Shown here: positions 18,376 through 26,837 of the stretch, in pieces
Layout: the number at the start of each line of letters is the position of its first letter
How positions within the stretch are numbered: the stretch's first letter is position 1
Source: Actinomycetota bacterium
GTDB taxonomy: Bacteria; Actinomycetota; Geothermincolia; Geothermincolales; RBG-13-55-18
NCBI GenBank assembly: GCA_030019255.1
Contig: JASEFK010000016.1
Span: 1-50,288, forward strand
Length of the DNA: 50,288 nucleotides
Direction of reading: 5' to 3'
Position numbers and translations under genes: made by a program
Notes under the pieces: generated by a model
Databases searched by the model: none
Seen by the model: the letters and a program-made list of their open reading frames with translations, nothing else
What the model was told of the DNA's origin: nothing

Positions 18376-19281
18376 ATGGATAGGGGCAGGTTCTGTCCAC
18401 GCTGCGGAAAGGAAGCCCGTGAAGGAGATTCCTTCTGTACCGCGTGCGGTGCCGACCTTCGGGGGGGTGGAGATGACCGGCCGGCCGAGGCTGAGCGGGC
18501 GGCGGTAGCGAAGCAGGCAGTGGATGGGGGAGATTCGTCGCTTGCCCGGCCCCTGGGAGCGGAGGCGGCGGCCGCGGCTCCCGGCGTCGCCCCCGGCGCG
18601 TCGGGGAGGAAGCGCCTGGCCCTGGTCCTGGGAATGATCGGTGGGGTGCTCCTGGTCGCGGGGGCCGTGCTCCTGGTGCTTTACCTCGCCCTTTGGAGGG
18701 GAGGAGGCGACGTCGGAGACCCGTTATCCCTGGCTCGGAAATACATGCGGGCCCTGGAGGAAAAGGACGTCGAGGCCATGGAGGAATGTTTCGACCCGTA
18801 TTATTTGACCGCCGAGGATCGAGCGAACCTGGAGGATTTGGGGCTGGATACGCGTGGAGTGTTCGAATGGGCGATGTCCTTGGTGAAGGTCAGCTTTTCG
18901 GACGTGAAGTTGAGGGTGGAACACGAAGATGCCCAGAACGCAGTGGTGGTCACCACCGCTGGGAGCCTTTCCTTCTCCGTCTTGGGTTGGAACAAGGATT
19001 TCGACCTGGGAGTGGATCCCATGCGGTTCAGAATGACGAAGAGGGAGGGCAGTTGGTACCTCACCGAGGACCCCATCAACGAGATCATGGATGAGAATCT
19101 AAGTCCCGAAGAGGAAATGGAACTGTTCGAGGATTCCGATATCCGGGGGCTTTTGGAAGAGCTGATGAAGGATATGGGTCTCGACGACCGGGAGCTTCAA
19201 GATCTTAAGGAACTGTGGCGGGAGATGGAGGAACGGCTGCAGGAAAAGGATGAGGGAAGCCCCGCGGAAGTGGTCACCTGA
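18376..19281 (+). CDS. Zinc-ribbon membrane-anchored protein with extracytoplasmic domain
   Basis: A 301-residue protein. Residues 7-24 form a C4 zinc ribbon (Cys7, Cys10, Cys21, Cys24 in FCPRCGKEA...FCTACGADL). A disordered Ala/Gly-rich linker precedes one transmembrane helix at about residues 76-100. The rest is probably outside the membrane: residues 110-225 have the look of an NTF2-like/DUF4878-type domain (LARKYMRALEEKDVEAMEEC, ending GSWYLTED), followed by a very acidic helical tail. Such zinc_ribbon-TM-NTF2 proteins are common in high-GC bacteria without a known role. It starts 17 bp after gatB, so cotranscription is likely. Confidence 0.72.
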   Translation: MDRGRFCPRCGKEAREGDSFCTACGADLRGGGDDRPAEAERAAVAKQAVDGGDSSLARPLGAEAAAAAPGVAPGASGRKRLALVLGMIGGVLLVAGAVLLVLYLALWRGGGDVGDPLSLARKYMRALEEKDVEAMEECFDPYYLTAEDRANLEDLGLDTRGVFEWAMSLVKVSFSDVKLRVEHEDAQNAVVVTTAGSLSFSVLGWNKDFDLGVDPMRFRMTKREGSWYLTEDPINEIMDENLSPEEEMELFEDSDIRGLLEELMKDMGLDDRELQDLKELWREMEERLQEKDEGSPAEVVT

Positions 19282-19662
19282 GGAAACCCCCCTCATCATG
19301 CCCGGCACGCTCCCGGGCTTTGAATGGATCTTGGTTGCTCCGCCTTTACCTCCCGTGCGCCATCCGCCACGGTCGCCGGAAGTGACCCCTACCTCGGTTG
19401 GTCGGTCCATGCTTTTTAATGCGTTTCCAGCCCGGCCCACTGGGTTCCGGAAGCGGGGAAACGCATGAGGACCGGCTTCTCCGCATTGCGAAACGCCGAA
19501 CCCACCTGGCCCGCCGGGTGCCGTGGGAGTGGAAACGGCGGACAAGGGCATGAAGCGGAGATAAAGGAAGGCGGGCGCGCGCCCGCCTTCTCTATCGCCT
19601 CCTGGTTTAACGGATCCCGGGGATGGAGTCGCCTGGAGGCAACTCCCTCTTGCCCGGAGGGT
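19282..19662. other. 381-bp convergent intergenic region with stem-loops
   Basis: Lies between the 3' ends of the zinc-ribbon gene (+) and gcvH (-). No gene is supported. It holds a perfect 10-bp inverted repeat, ATGCGTTTCC (19419-19428) and GGAAACGCAT (19457-19466), enclosing a GC-rich 28-nt loop, and further on the terminator palindrome annotated separately. Confidence 0.5.
19567..19590. terminator. Bidirectional terminator palindrome between convergent units
   Basis: A perfect 24-bp palindrome, GAAGGCGGGCGC followed by its exact complement. On the minus strand it is followed by CTTTATCT, a modest U-rich tail suited to ending the lpdA-gcvH transcript. On the plus strand it is followed by TCTATC. 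It sits 73 bp beyond the gcvH stop. Confidence 0.7.
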
Positions 19663-20046
19663 TCAGCTTTCCTCGGAGACCAGCTTCTCATAGGCCGCGG
19701 CGTCCAGGAGGTCATCAACCCCGGAGGGGTTGCCGAGCTTCACCTTGACCATCCACCCGGCGCCATAACAGTCCTCGTTGATGATCTCCGGAGCCTCCAC
19801 AACTTCCTGGTTGACCTCCTCGATAACCCCGTTCACCGGGCTGTAGACGTCGGATACCGACTTCACCGACTCGATCTCCGCGTAGGGCTCACCGGCCTTG
19901 ACCTCCGTGCCCACCTCGGGAAGCTCGAGGAAGACGATCTCGCCCAGCTGGTCCTGGGCGTAGTAGGTGATACCCAGGGTGGCCATGTCTCCCTCGATCC
20001 TGGCCCACGCGTGCTCGGGATGGTACTTCAGATCCTCCGGGTACAT
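19663..20046 (-). CDS. gcvH: Glycine cleavage system H protein (lipoyl carrier)
   Basis: A 127-residue GcvH. The lipoyl-lysine is Lys62 in EIESVKSVSDVYSPVNG. The N-terminal YPEDLKYHPEHAWARIEGD and the GITYYAQDQLGEIVFLELP strand pattern are standard for the family, as is the length. It carries the aminomethyl group from the P protein to the T protein during glycine cleavage, and is re-oxidised by lipoamide dehydrogenase, whose gene lies 166 bp upstream on the same strand. GcvP and GcvT genes are not in the window. In some bacteria GcvH also serves as donor for lipoylation of other enzymes. Confidence 0.96.
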   Translation of the reverse strand: MYPEDLKYHPEHAWARIEGDMATLGITYYAQDQLGEIVFLELPEVGTEVKAGEPYAEIESVKSVSDVYSPVNGVIEEVNQEVVEAPEIINEDCYGAGWMVKVKLGNPSGVDDLLDAAAYEKLVSEES

Positions 20047-20212
20047 CTGTCTTCACCTCCAGTCCGTACGGTTACGACGATGCCATCATATCCCAACCTC
20101 ATTCTCCGCGCCACATCTTTTCCGGGTAGCTGGGCGGGTTCGGGTGGAGGGGTGGATATCCGCCGATGACCCCGCCGTCGTCGACGCCGACGCCCGGGAT
20201 GATCACGCCTGC

Positions 20213-21622
20213 CTACTTCCTTGCGGGAGCGGCGTGGATGGCGCGGTCGTGGGCCGCCTCCGCCGCCTCCATGATGGCCTCGGCCAGGCTGGGGTGGGCG
20301 TGCACCGTGCGCCCCATGTCCTCCGCCGTGACCCCCATGCGGATGGCCAAGGCCACTTCGTGGATGAGGTCCGAGGCATGGGGCCCCATTATCTGGCACC
20401 CGAGGACCTTGTCCGTGGAGGCGTCCACCACCAGCTGGACGAAACCCTGGCCCTTGCCCATGGCCAGCGCCTTGCCCAGGCCGCCGAACATGAAGCGGCC
20501 GATGCGGGTTTCGATGCCCCGCTCCTCCGCCTTGGCCGGGGTCAGGCCCACGCTGGCTATCTCCGGCTCGGTGAATATGCAGGCTGGCACCACGTCGTAG
20601 TCCATCCTGGATTCCAGACCCATGGCGTTCTCCGCGGCGCAGATGCCCTCAAAGGAGGCCACGTGGGCCAGGAGTATACCTCCCACCACGTCGCCGATGG
20701 CGTAGACGCCGGGTACGCTGGTCTCCATACGCTCGTTGACCACGATCTCGCCCCGCTTGCCCAGCTCTACGCCGACCTCCTCCAGGCCCAGGCCGGAGGA
20801 GTTGAGAGAGCGACCGATGGAGACCAGGAGCTTCTCCGCCTCCAGTATATCGCCGGTGGAGAGCCTGGCCTTCACGCCGTCGGGACGGTACTCCACCATC
20901 TCCTCGATGGTCACCTCGGTCAGGATCTCGATGCCCTTCTTGTTGAGGATGCGCTTCATCTGCTGGGAGATGCGCTCGTCCTCGGTGGGCAGGATGCGGG
21001 GCATGAGCTCCACCATGGTCACCTTGGTCCCCAGGGCGTTGTAGATGGTGGCGAACTCCGAGCCCACCACCCCGCTGCCCACGATGATCAGGGACTTGGG
21101 TATCTCGGTGAGCTCCAGCCCCTCCGTGGAGGTGAGGATGGCCGGCTGGTCGAAGTCGAAGGTGGGAAGCCGGGCGGGCTCGGAGCCGGTGGCGATGATC
21201 ACCTTCTCGGTCTCGATGATCTTTTCCCCTTCCTCCGTCTCCACGATGACTTGGTTGGGGGAGGCGAGCCTTCCCGTGCCCTTCACCACCTCCACCTTGT
21301 TCGCCTTGAGCAGCTGGGCGATACCGTTGCGTAGCTGGGCGCTGACCTTGTCCTTGCGTTCCACCATGGCCTTAAGGTCAGGGACGGGTTCGCCGACCCG
21401 GACCCCGTACTCGTGCGCTTCCCTTATGGTCTCCACCACCTCGGCGCAGGCCAGCATGGCCTTGGTGGGGATGCACCCCCGGTTGAGGCAGGTTCCTCCC
21501 AGGAGGTCCTTCTCCACCAGGACCACGCCGCTTCCCAGCTGGGCCGCCCGGATGGCCGCCACGTAGCCCCCGGGGCCCCCGCCGATGATCACCAGTCTGG
21601 CCTGTTGCTTCTCGGCTGCCAT
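20213..21622 (-). CDS. lpdA: Dihydrolipoyl dehydrogenase
   Basis: A 469-residue flavoprotein (E3/L protein) that re-oxidises dihydrolipoyl groups and reduces NAD+. It shows the FAD-binding IIGGGPGGYVAAIRAAQLG, redox-active Cys45/Cys50 in GGTCLNRGCIPTK, NAD-binding IIVGSGVVGSEFATIYNALG, FAD site VYAIGDVVGG, and the catalytic His443-Glu448 pair in VHAHPSLAEA. ATG 21622 has GGAGGAGATC directly before it, which settles the start against upstream in-frame codons. Its only nearby lipoyl protein is GcvH, so it probably serves glycine cleavage, though a shared role with 2-oxoacid dehydrogenases elsewhere is possible. It is divergent from the aconitase-like operon. Confidence 0.96.
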   Translation of the reverse strand: MAAEKQQARLVIIGGGPGGYVAAIRAAQLGSGVVLVEKDLLGGTCLNRGCIPTKAMLACAEVVETIREAHEYGVRVGEPVPDLKAMVERKDKVSAQLRNGIAQLLKANKVEVVKGTGRLASPNQVIVETEEGEKIIETEKVIIATGSEPARLPTFDFDQPAILTSTEGLELTEIPKSLIIVGSGVVGSEFATIYNALGTKVTMVELMPRILPTEDERISQQMKRILNKKGIEILTEVTIEEMVEYRPDGVKARLSTGDILEAEKLLVSIGRSLNSSGLGLEEVGVELGKRGEIVVNERMETSVPGVYAIGDVVGGILLAHVASFEGICAAENAMGLESRMDYDVVPACIFTEPEIASVGLTPAKAEERGIETRIGRFMFGGLGKALAMGKGQGFVQLVVDASTDKVLGCQIMGPHASDLIHEVALAIRMGVTAEDMGRTVHAHPSLAEAIMEAAEAAHDRAIHAAPARK

Positions 21623-21787
21623 GATCTCCTCCTTCGGACATAGTTCCGGCTGACGGGAAACGGTCCTTGTATCGCGTGCGCCCCCGGTTCGCGTCCGGGC
21701 GCGCATCCAAGCTATTTTATCACGCGGAAAAGGGAAAATGGCCACCGGAAGCGGGTTCGGCGGCCCGCCTGCGGAGAGGCGAAGCCC

Positions 21788-21816
21788 TTGGCAAAAAACC
21801 GGCGGTCATGAATAAT
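21788..21816 (+). promoter_or_regulatory. Near-consensus promoter of the aconitase-like/IDH operon
   Basis: TTGGCA (21788-21793), 17 bp, AATAAT (21811-21816); each hexamer matches consensus at 5 of 6 positions. Expected start about 21823, giving a 70-nt leader. This leader contains a tight hairpin, GACGCC-GCAAG-GGCGTC (21843-21859), and the 14-bp sequence GGGGAACGCCGTGG (21830-21843) also present before ilvD. Confidence 0.65.
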
Positions 21817-21891
21817 GTGGGGGAACGTTGGGGAACGCCGTGGACGCCGCAAGGGCGTCGGAAGTCGCGAGGATCGCCGGAGGACACCAGG

Positions 21892-23145
21892 ATGGGTTTG
21901 ACCATCACCGAGAAGATCTTCTCCGCCCACCTGGGGCGCGAGGTGCGCGCCGGGGAGCTGGTGGTGGCCGAGGTGGACTTCATGATGGGCCAGGACGGCA
22001 CCTCCCCCTTGGCCATCCGGGCCTTCGAGGAGATGGGGGGTCGCAGGGTGCGGCATCCCTCCCGGGTGGTGCTGGTCATCGACCACAGCGCTCCCAGCCC
22101 CCTGGAAGGAGTTTCCAACCTGCACGCCATGATGCGCCGCTTCGCCGCCGAGCAGGGGGTGGGCCTCTACGACGTGGGATGCGGGGTGTGCCACTGCCTT
22201 CTCCCGGAACAGGGTCACGTGGTTCCGGGGGACATCGTGGTGGGGGCGGATTCCCACACCACCACCTACGGGGCCATTAACGTCTTCTCCACTGGGGTGG
22301 GGTCCACGGACCTGGCCGCGGCCATGCTCAGCGGGAGCCTGTGGTTCAAGGTGCCGGAGACCCTGAGGCTGGAACTGCGGGGAACCCTGAAGCCGGGGGT
22401 CTACTCCAAGGACGTGGCTCTCTTCCTGGCTGGGAAGCTCACCGCCGACGGGGCCACCTACCTGGCGGTGGAGTACGGGGGCGAGATCGTCTCCTCCCTG
22501 TCCGTGGAAGCCCGTTTCACCCTCTCCAACATGGCCGTGGAGATGGGAGCCAAGGCCGGCCTCATGGAAGCGGACGAGAAGGTCATGAAATGGCTTTCCG
22601 GCAGGGCTTCGCGAGCCCCGCGCCCGGCATCGCCTGACCCCGACGCCTCCTACCGGGAGGTCCTGGAGTTCGACCTCTCGGACCTCGGTCCCCAGGTGGC
22701 GGTGCCCCACCGGGTGGACAGCGTGAAACCGGTGGAGGAGGTGGAGGGCATACCCATCCAGGAGGCGGTTATCGGGACCTGCACCAACGGAAGGCTGGAG
22801 GACCTCGAGGAAGCGGCGCGCATCCTGGCCGGGAGGAGGGTGAGCCCGGAGGTCCGTCTGGTAGTGGCCCCGGCATCGCGCCAGGTGCTCCTGAGGGCTA
22901 TGGAGAAGGGCGTCATCCAGAGGCTGGTGGAGGCGGGGGCGGCCCTGGTGACCCCGGGCTGCGGGCCCTGCGTGGGTACCCATAACGGGGTGCCCGCCGA
23001 CGGGGAGAACGTCATCTCCACCGCCAACCGCAACTTCAAGGGGCGCATGGGCAACGCCAAGGCCTTCATCTACCTGGCCAGCCCGGCCACGGTGGCCGCC
23101 AGCGCGGTGGCAGGGAAGATAACCGATCCCCGGCGCATGTTGTGA
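21892..23145 (+). CDS. Aconitase/homoaconitase-family large subunit (LeuC-like, set A)
   Basis: A 417-residue large subunit of the archaeal-type isopropylmalate isomerase/homoaconitase family, a [4Fe-4S] hydro-lyase. The three cluster cysteines are in IGTCTNGRLED and TPGCGPCVG. Other marks are TITEKIFSAHLGREVRAGEL and VGADSHTTTYGAINVFSTGVGSTD. It is paralogous to leuC at 34869, with the same length class. The partner small subunit and a decarboxylating dehydrogenase follow at once. Because a second, more ordinary LeuCD-LeuB set exists downstream, and because the dehydrogenase here resembles NAD-isocitrate dehydrogenase, aconitase (citrate/isocitrate) activity is more likely than isopropylmalate isomerisation; dimethylmalate or homoaconitate chemistry is not excluded. 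ATG 21892 lies 8 nt after GGAGG. Confidence 0.85.
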   Translation: MGLTITEKIFSAHLGREVRAGELVVAEVDFMMGQDGTSPLAIRAFEEMGGRRVRHPSRVVLVIDHSAPSPLEGVSNLHAMMRRFAAEQGVGLYDVGCGVCHCLLPEQGHVVPGDIVVGADSHTTTYGAINVFSTGVGSTDLAAAMLSGSLWFKVPETLRLELRGTLKPGVYSKDVALFLAGKLTADGATYLAVEYGGEIVSSLSVEARFTLSNMAVEMGAKAGLMEADEKVMKWLSGRASRAPRPASPDPDASYREVLEFDLSDLGPQVAVPHRVDSVKPVEEVEGIPIQEAVIGTCTNGRLEDLEEAARILAGRRVSPEVRLVVAPASRQVLLRAMEKGVIQRLVEAGAALVTPGCGPCVGTHNGVPADGENVISTANRNFKGRMGNAKAFIYLASPATVAASAVAGKITDPRRML

Positions 23146-23167
23146 GGAGAAGGGCGGGTGTCTTGAG

Positions 23168-23677
23168 ATGGCCGAGAACCTGGTCTTGCGGGGCAGGGCC
23201 CACGTCTTCGGGGACGACCTCAACACCGATTACATCATCTCCGGTAAGTACAAGTTCAAGACCCTGGACATGGACGAGCTGGCCCGCCACTGCATGGAGG
23301 ACCTGGACCCGGAGTTCGTGAAGAAGGTACGGCCCGGGGATTTCATCGTCGCCGGGAGCAACTTCGGGTGCGGTTCCTCGCGGGAGCAGGCTCCCCTGGT
23401 CATCAAGCACGCCGGGGTGGCCGCCGTGCTGGCTCGTTCCTTCGCCCGCATCTTCTTCCGCAATGCCATCAACAAGGGATTGCCGGTGGTGGAATGCGAC
23501 ACCTCGGGCATCCGGGACGGGGACGAGCTGGAGGTGGACCTGGGGGCGGGGAGGGTGACCAATCTCACCCAGGGAACGACCATGGACGTCGTGCCCCTGC
23601 CCCCGGTGATGATGGACATCCTCCGCGAGGGGGGGCTTACGGCCTACCTCAAGAAGCACAGCGGATTCAAGCTGTGA
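23168..23677 (+). CDS. Aconitase/homoaconitase-family small subunit (LeuD-like, set A)
   Basis: A 169-residue swivelling-domain subunit partnering the gene 22 bp upstream. Family marks are DDLNTDYIIS, GSNFGCGSSREQAPLVIK and ARIFFRNAINKGLPVVE. The substrate-specificity loop at residues 28-32 reads Tyr-Lys-Phe-Lys-Thr. The downstream LeuD has Tyr-Leu-Thr-Ala-Thr at the same positions. In characterised methanogen enzymes this loop separates isopropylmalate isomerase from homoaconitase, so the difference suggests that the two sets act on different substrates. Two lysines in the loop would suit an extra carboxylate, as in citrate. Confidence 0.85.
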   Translation: MAENLVLRGRAHVFGDDLNTDYIISGKYKFKTLDMDELARHCMEDLDPEFVKKVRPGDFIVAGSNFGCGSSREQAPLVIKHAGVAAVLARSFARIFFRNAINKGLPVVECDTSGIRDGDELEVDLGAGRVTNLTQGTTMDVVPLPPVMMDILREGGLTAYLKKHSGFKL

Positions 23678-23775
23678 TATTCTCATATCCTTCGTTTTAC
23701 CTTCCCCGGGCTGCCTAAGCGGGGGAGGCCAGGGTGGCCGGAAGAGAGGCCGCTTCGGGACAAGGGAGGTTCGAG

Positions 23776-24774
<999 letters not shown>

Positions 24775-24875
24775 GGCGGCGCGGGGAACGCCGTGGGGTA
24801 CAGACCAACGCCTTCGGTGTCTTCACGCCGGAGCAGAGTCCGGGAAGGATCTGCGGCCCGAAGGGAAAGAATGCC

Positions 24876-24904
24876 TTGACGGTTCCCCGCAATATCTAAA
24901 TAAT
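24876..24904 (+). promoter_or_regulatory. Near-consensus promoter upstream of ilvD
   Basis: TTGACG (24876-24881), 17 bp, AATAAT (24899-24904), both 5 of 6 to consensus. Expected start about 24911, leader about 58 nt with a small CCAC/GTGG hairpin. A 9-bp inverted repeat, GCGGGGAAC (24781-24789) and GTTCCCCGC (24882-24890), places its second arm inside the spacer, so a protein bound there would block the promoter. No leader peptide rich in branched-chain codons and no T-box motif was seen. Confidence 0.65.
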
Positions 24905-24968
24905 ACAAAGAACAACCACTTTTACGTGGACTCGCGGTATTTCATACCCTCTTTCCAGGAGGAAAACC

Positions 24969-26645
24969 TTGGAACTCAGGAGCCAAGCCGTAAAGAAAGG
25001 CTTATCCAGGGCTCCCCACCGGTCGCTTCTCAAGGCCGACGGCTTCATCGACCGGGAGATAGACCAGCCCTGGGTGGGCGTTGCCTGCGCCGCCAACGAG
25101 GTGGTGCCGGGGCACCTGCACCTGCAGCAGGTGGCCGAGGCGGTGAAGGCCGGGGTGCGCATGGGCGGGGGGACCCCCATGCAGTTCGGGATCATCGGCA
25201 TATGCGACGGCATCGCCATGGGACACGCGGGCATGCGCTATTCCCTGCCCTCCCGGGAGGCCATCGCCGACAGCATCGAGCTCATGGCGCAGGCCCACGG
25301 CTTCGACGCCTTGGTGCTCATTCCCAACTGCGACAAGATCGTCCCCGGCATGCTCATGGCCGCGGCCCGCCTCAACCTCCCCACCGTGGTGGTGAGCGGG
25401 GGACCCATGCTGGCCGGGAGGCATGCCGGCAGGGACGTGGACTTCATCACCGTCATGGAGGCCCAGGGCGCGGTGGAGGCGGGACTCATGGATTCCGCCG
25501 AGCTGGCCCGCCTGGAGGAGGCGGCCTGCCCCGGGTGCGGGAGCTGCGCCGGGCTTTTCACCGCCAATTCCATGAACTGCCTCACCGAGGCGGTGGGGCT
25601 GGGACTGCCGGGGAACGGGACGGTGCCCGCCCCCCATGCCCGCCGCATACGGCTGGCCAAGGAGGCGGGATTGGCGGTGATGGAGATGCTGCGCAAGGAC
25701 CGGCGTCCCCTGGATATTATTACCAAAGCCTCCCTGCGCAACGCCCTGGCCGTGGACATGGCCATCGGCGGTTCTTCCAATACCATCCTCCACCTCCTGG
25801 CCCTGGCCTACGAGGCGGGAGTGGAGATCGACCTGCGGGAGATCCAGGAGGTATGCGACGCCGTCCCCAACCTGGCGCGCATAAGCCCCGCCGGCGGGGG
25901 CCGTTATCACATGCAGGACCTGGACGAGGCGGGAGGCATCCCGGCGGTGATGGGGGAGCTTTTAAAGAAGGGGCTTATAGACCCCGAGGTTCCCTGCGTG
26001 GCCGCCGATCGCTTGGGGGACCTCCTGGAGGGGAAGGGCACCCTGAACCCGGAGGTCATCCGCCCGGTGGAAGATCCTTACATGCCCACGGGGGGGCTGG
26101 CCGTCCTGTGGGGGAACCTGGCCCCGGAGGGGGCGGTGGTCAAGCAGTCGGCGGTGCCAGACAACCTCCTGCGCCACCGCGGCCCGGCCCGGGTCTTCGA
26201 CGCCGAGGAGGAGGCCGTGGAGGCCATGCGTTCGGGAAGGATACGGGAGGGCGATGTGGTGGTCATCCGCTACGAGGGCCCGCGGGGAGGTCCGGGCATG
26301 CGGGAGATGCTCAACCCCACCGCCACCCTGGCCGGCATGGGGATGGCGGAGAAGGTGGTGCTGGTGACCGACGGCCGCTTCTCCGGGGGAACGCGAGGCG
26401 CGGCGGTGGGGCACGTGTCCCCCGAGGCCGCCCAGGGAGGACCCATCGCCCTGGTGAAGGAGGGGGACGTCATAGAGCTGGACATCCCCGCCCGGGCCAT
26501 ACGGCTGGAGGTTCCGGAGGAGGAGCTCGAGGAGCGCCGGAAGGCCTGGAACCCGCCGCAGCCGCGCGTTCGCACGGGATACCTGGCGGAGTACGCGCGC
26601 CGGGTCTCCAGCGCCAGCCGGGGTGCCGTCCGGCTGAGGGAATAG
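24969..26645 (+). CDS. ilvD: Dihydroxy-acid dehydratase
   Basis: A 558-residue Fe-S dehydratase making 2-keto-isovalerate and 2-keto-3-methylvalerate in valine/isoleucine synthesis. Cluster cysteines appear in [12 protein letters not shown] and [33 protein letters not shown] and [12 protein letters not shown] are further family marks. Length is typical. The start is TTG 24969 with AGGAGG six bases upstream. It is the first gene of the ilv group, with its own promoter and 194 bp downstream of the dehydrogenase. Confidence 0.96.
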   Translation: MELRSQAVKKGLSRAPHRSLLKADGFIDREIDQPWVGVACAANEVVPGHLHLQQVAEAVKAGVRMGGGTPMQFGIIGICDGIAMGHAGMRYSLPSREAIADSIELMAQAHGFDALVLIPNCDKIVPGMLMAAARLNLPTVVVSGGPMLAGRHAGRDVDFITVMEAQGAVEAGLMDSAELARLEEAACPGCGSCAGLFTANSMNCLTEAVGLGLPGNGTVPAPHARRIRLAKEAGLAVMEMLRKDRRPLDIITKASLRNALAVDMAIGGSSNTILHLLALAYEAGVEIDLREIQEVCDAVPNLARISPAGGGRYHMQDLDEAGGIPAVMGELLKKGLIDPEVPCVAADRLGDLLEGKGTLNPEVIRPVEDPYMPTGGLAVLWGNLAPEGAVVKQSAVPDNLLRHRGPARVFDAEEEAVEAMRSGRIREGDVVVIRYEGPRGGPGMREMLNPTATLAGMGMAEKVVLVTDGRFSGGTRGAAVGHVSPEAAQGGPIALVKEGDVIELDIPARAIRLEVPEEELEERRKAWNPPQPRVRTGYLAEYARRVSSASRGAVRLRE

Positions 26646-26662
26646 AGCGGCGGGATAACCGT

Positions 26663-26827
26663 ATGACAACTTTTTCCAGTTGGAGAAGCGCCGAGGAGGA
26701 GCTGGTAGCGGAGTCGCGCCGGATGGTTTTGCGGGCGTTAAGCCGGGGGGAGGAAGACAGGGAGGGAAGGAAGAGGTTTGACCGGAGGCCCGCCGGGAGG
26801 CGCGGGACGGAAAGCGGAGAACGCTGA
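26663..26827 (+). CDS. Possible 54-residue ORF between ilvD and ilvB
   Basis: An ATG at 26663 opens 54 codons ending 10 bp before the ilvB start. The predicted product is hydrophilic and Arg/Glu-rich (from SAEEELVAESRRMVLRALSR onward), without hydrophobic segments. It is not a typical attenuator leader: there is no run of Leu, Val or Ile codons. The ribosome-binding site is weak. It may be a real small protein, a translational-coupling device or chance; no family is recognised. Confidence 0.25.
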   Translation: MTTFSSWRSAEEELVAESRRMVLRALSRGEEDREGRKRFDRRPAGRRGTESGER

Positions 26828-26837
26828 CGGGAAGGTG

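Noticed and set aside
24775-24968. T-box, leader-peptide attenuator or other amino-acid-sensing leader before ilvD
   Set aside because: No T-box consensus, no short ORF with runs of Leu/Val/Ile codons and no terminator/antiterminator pair; the visible elements are a promoter and an inverted repeat.
26778-26837. TTG 26778 as the ilvB start
   Set aside because: It has purine-rich sequence upstream but would add 20 Gly/Arg-rich residues not seen in acetolactate synthases; ATG 26838 gives the standard N-terminus.
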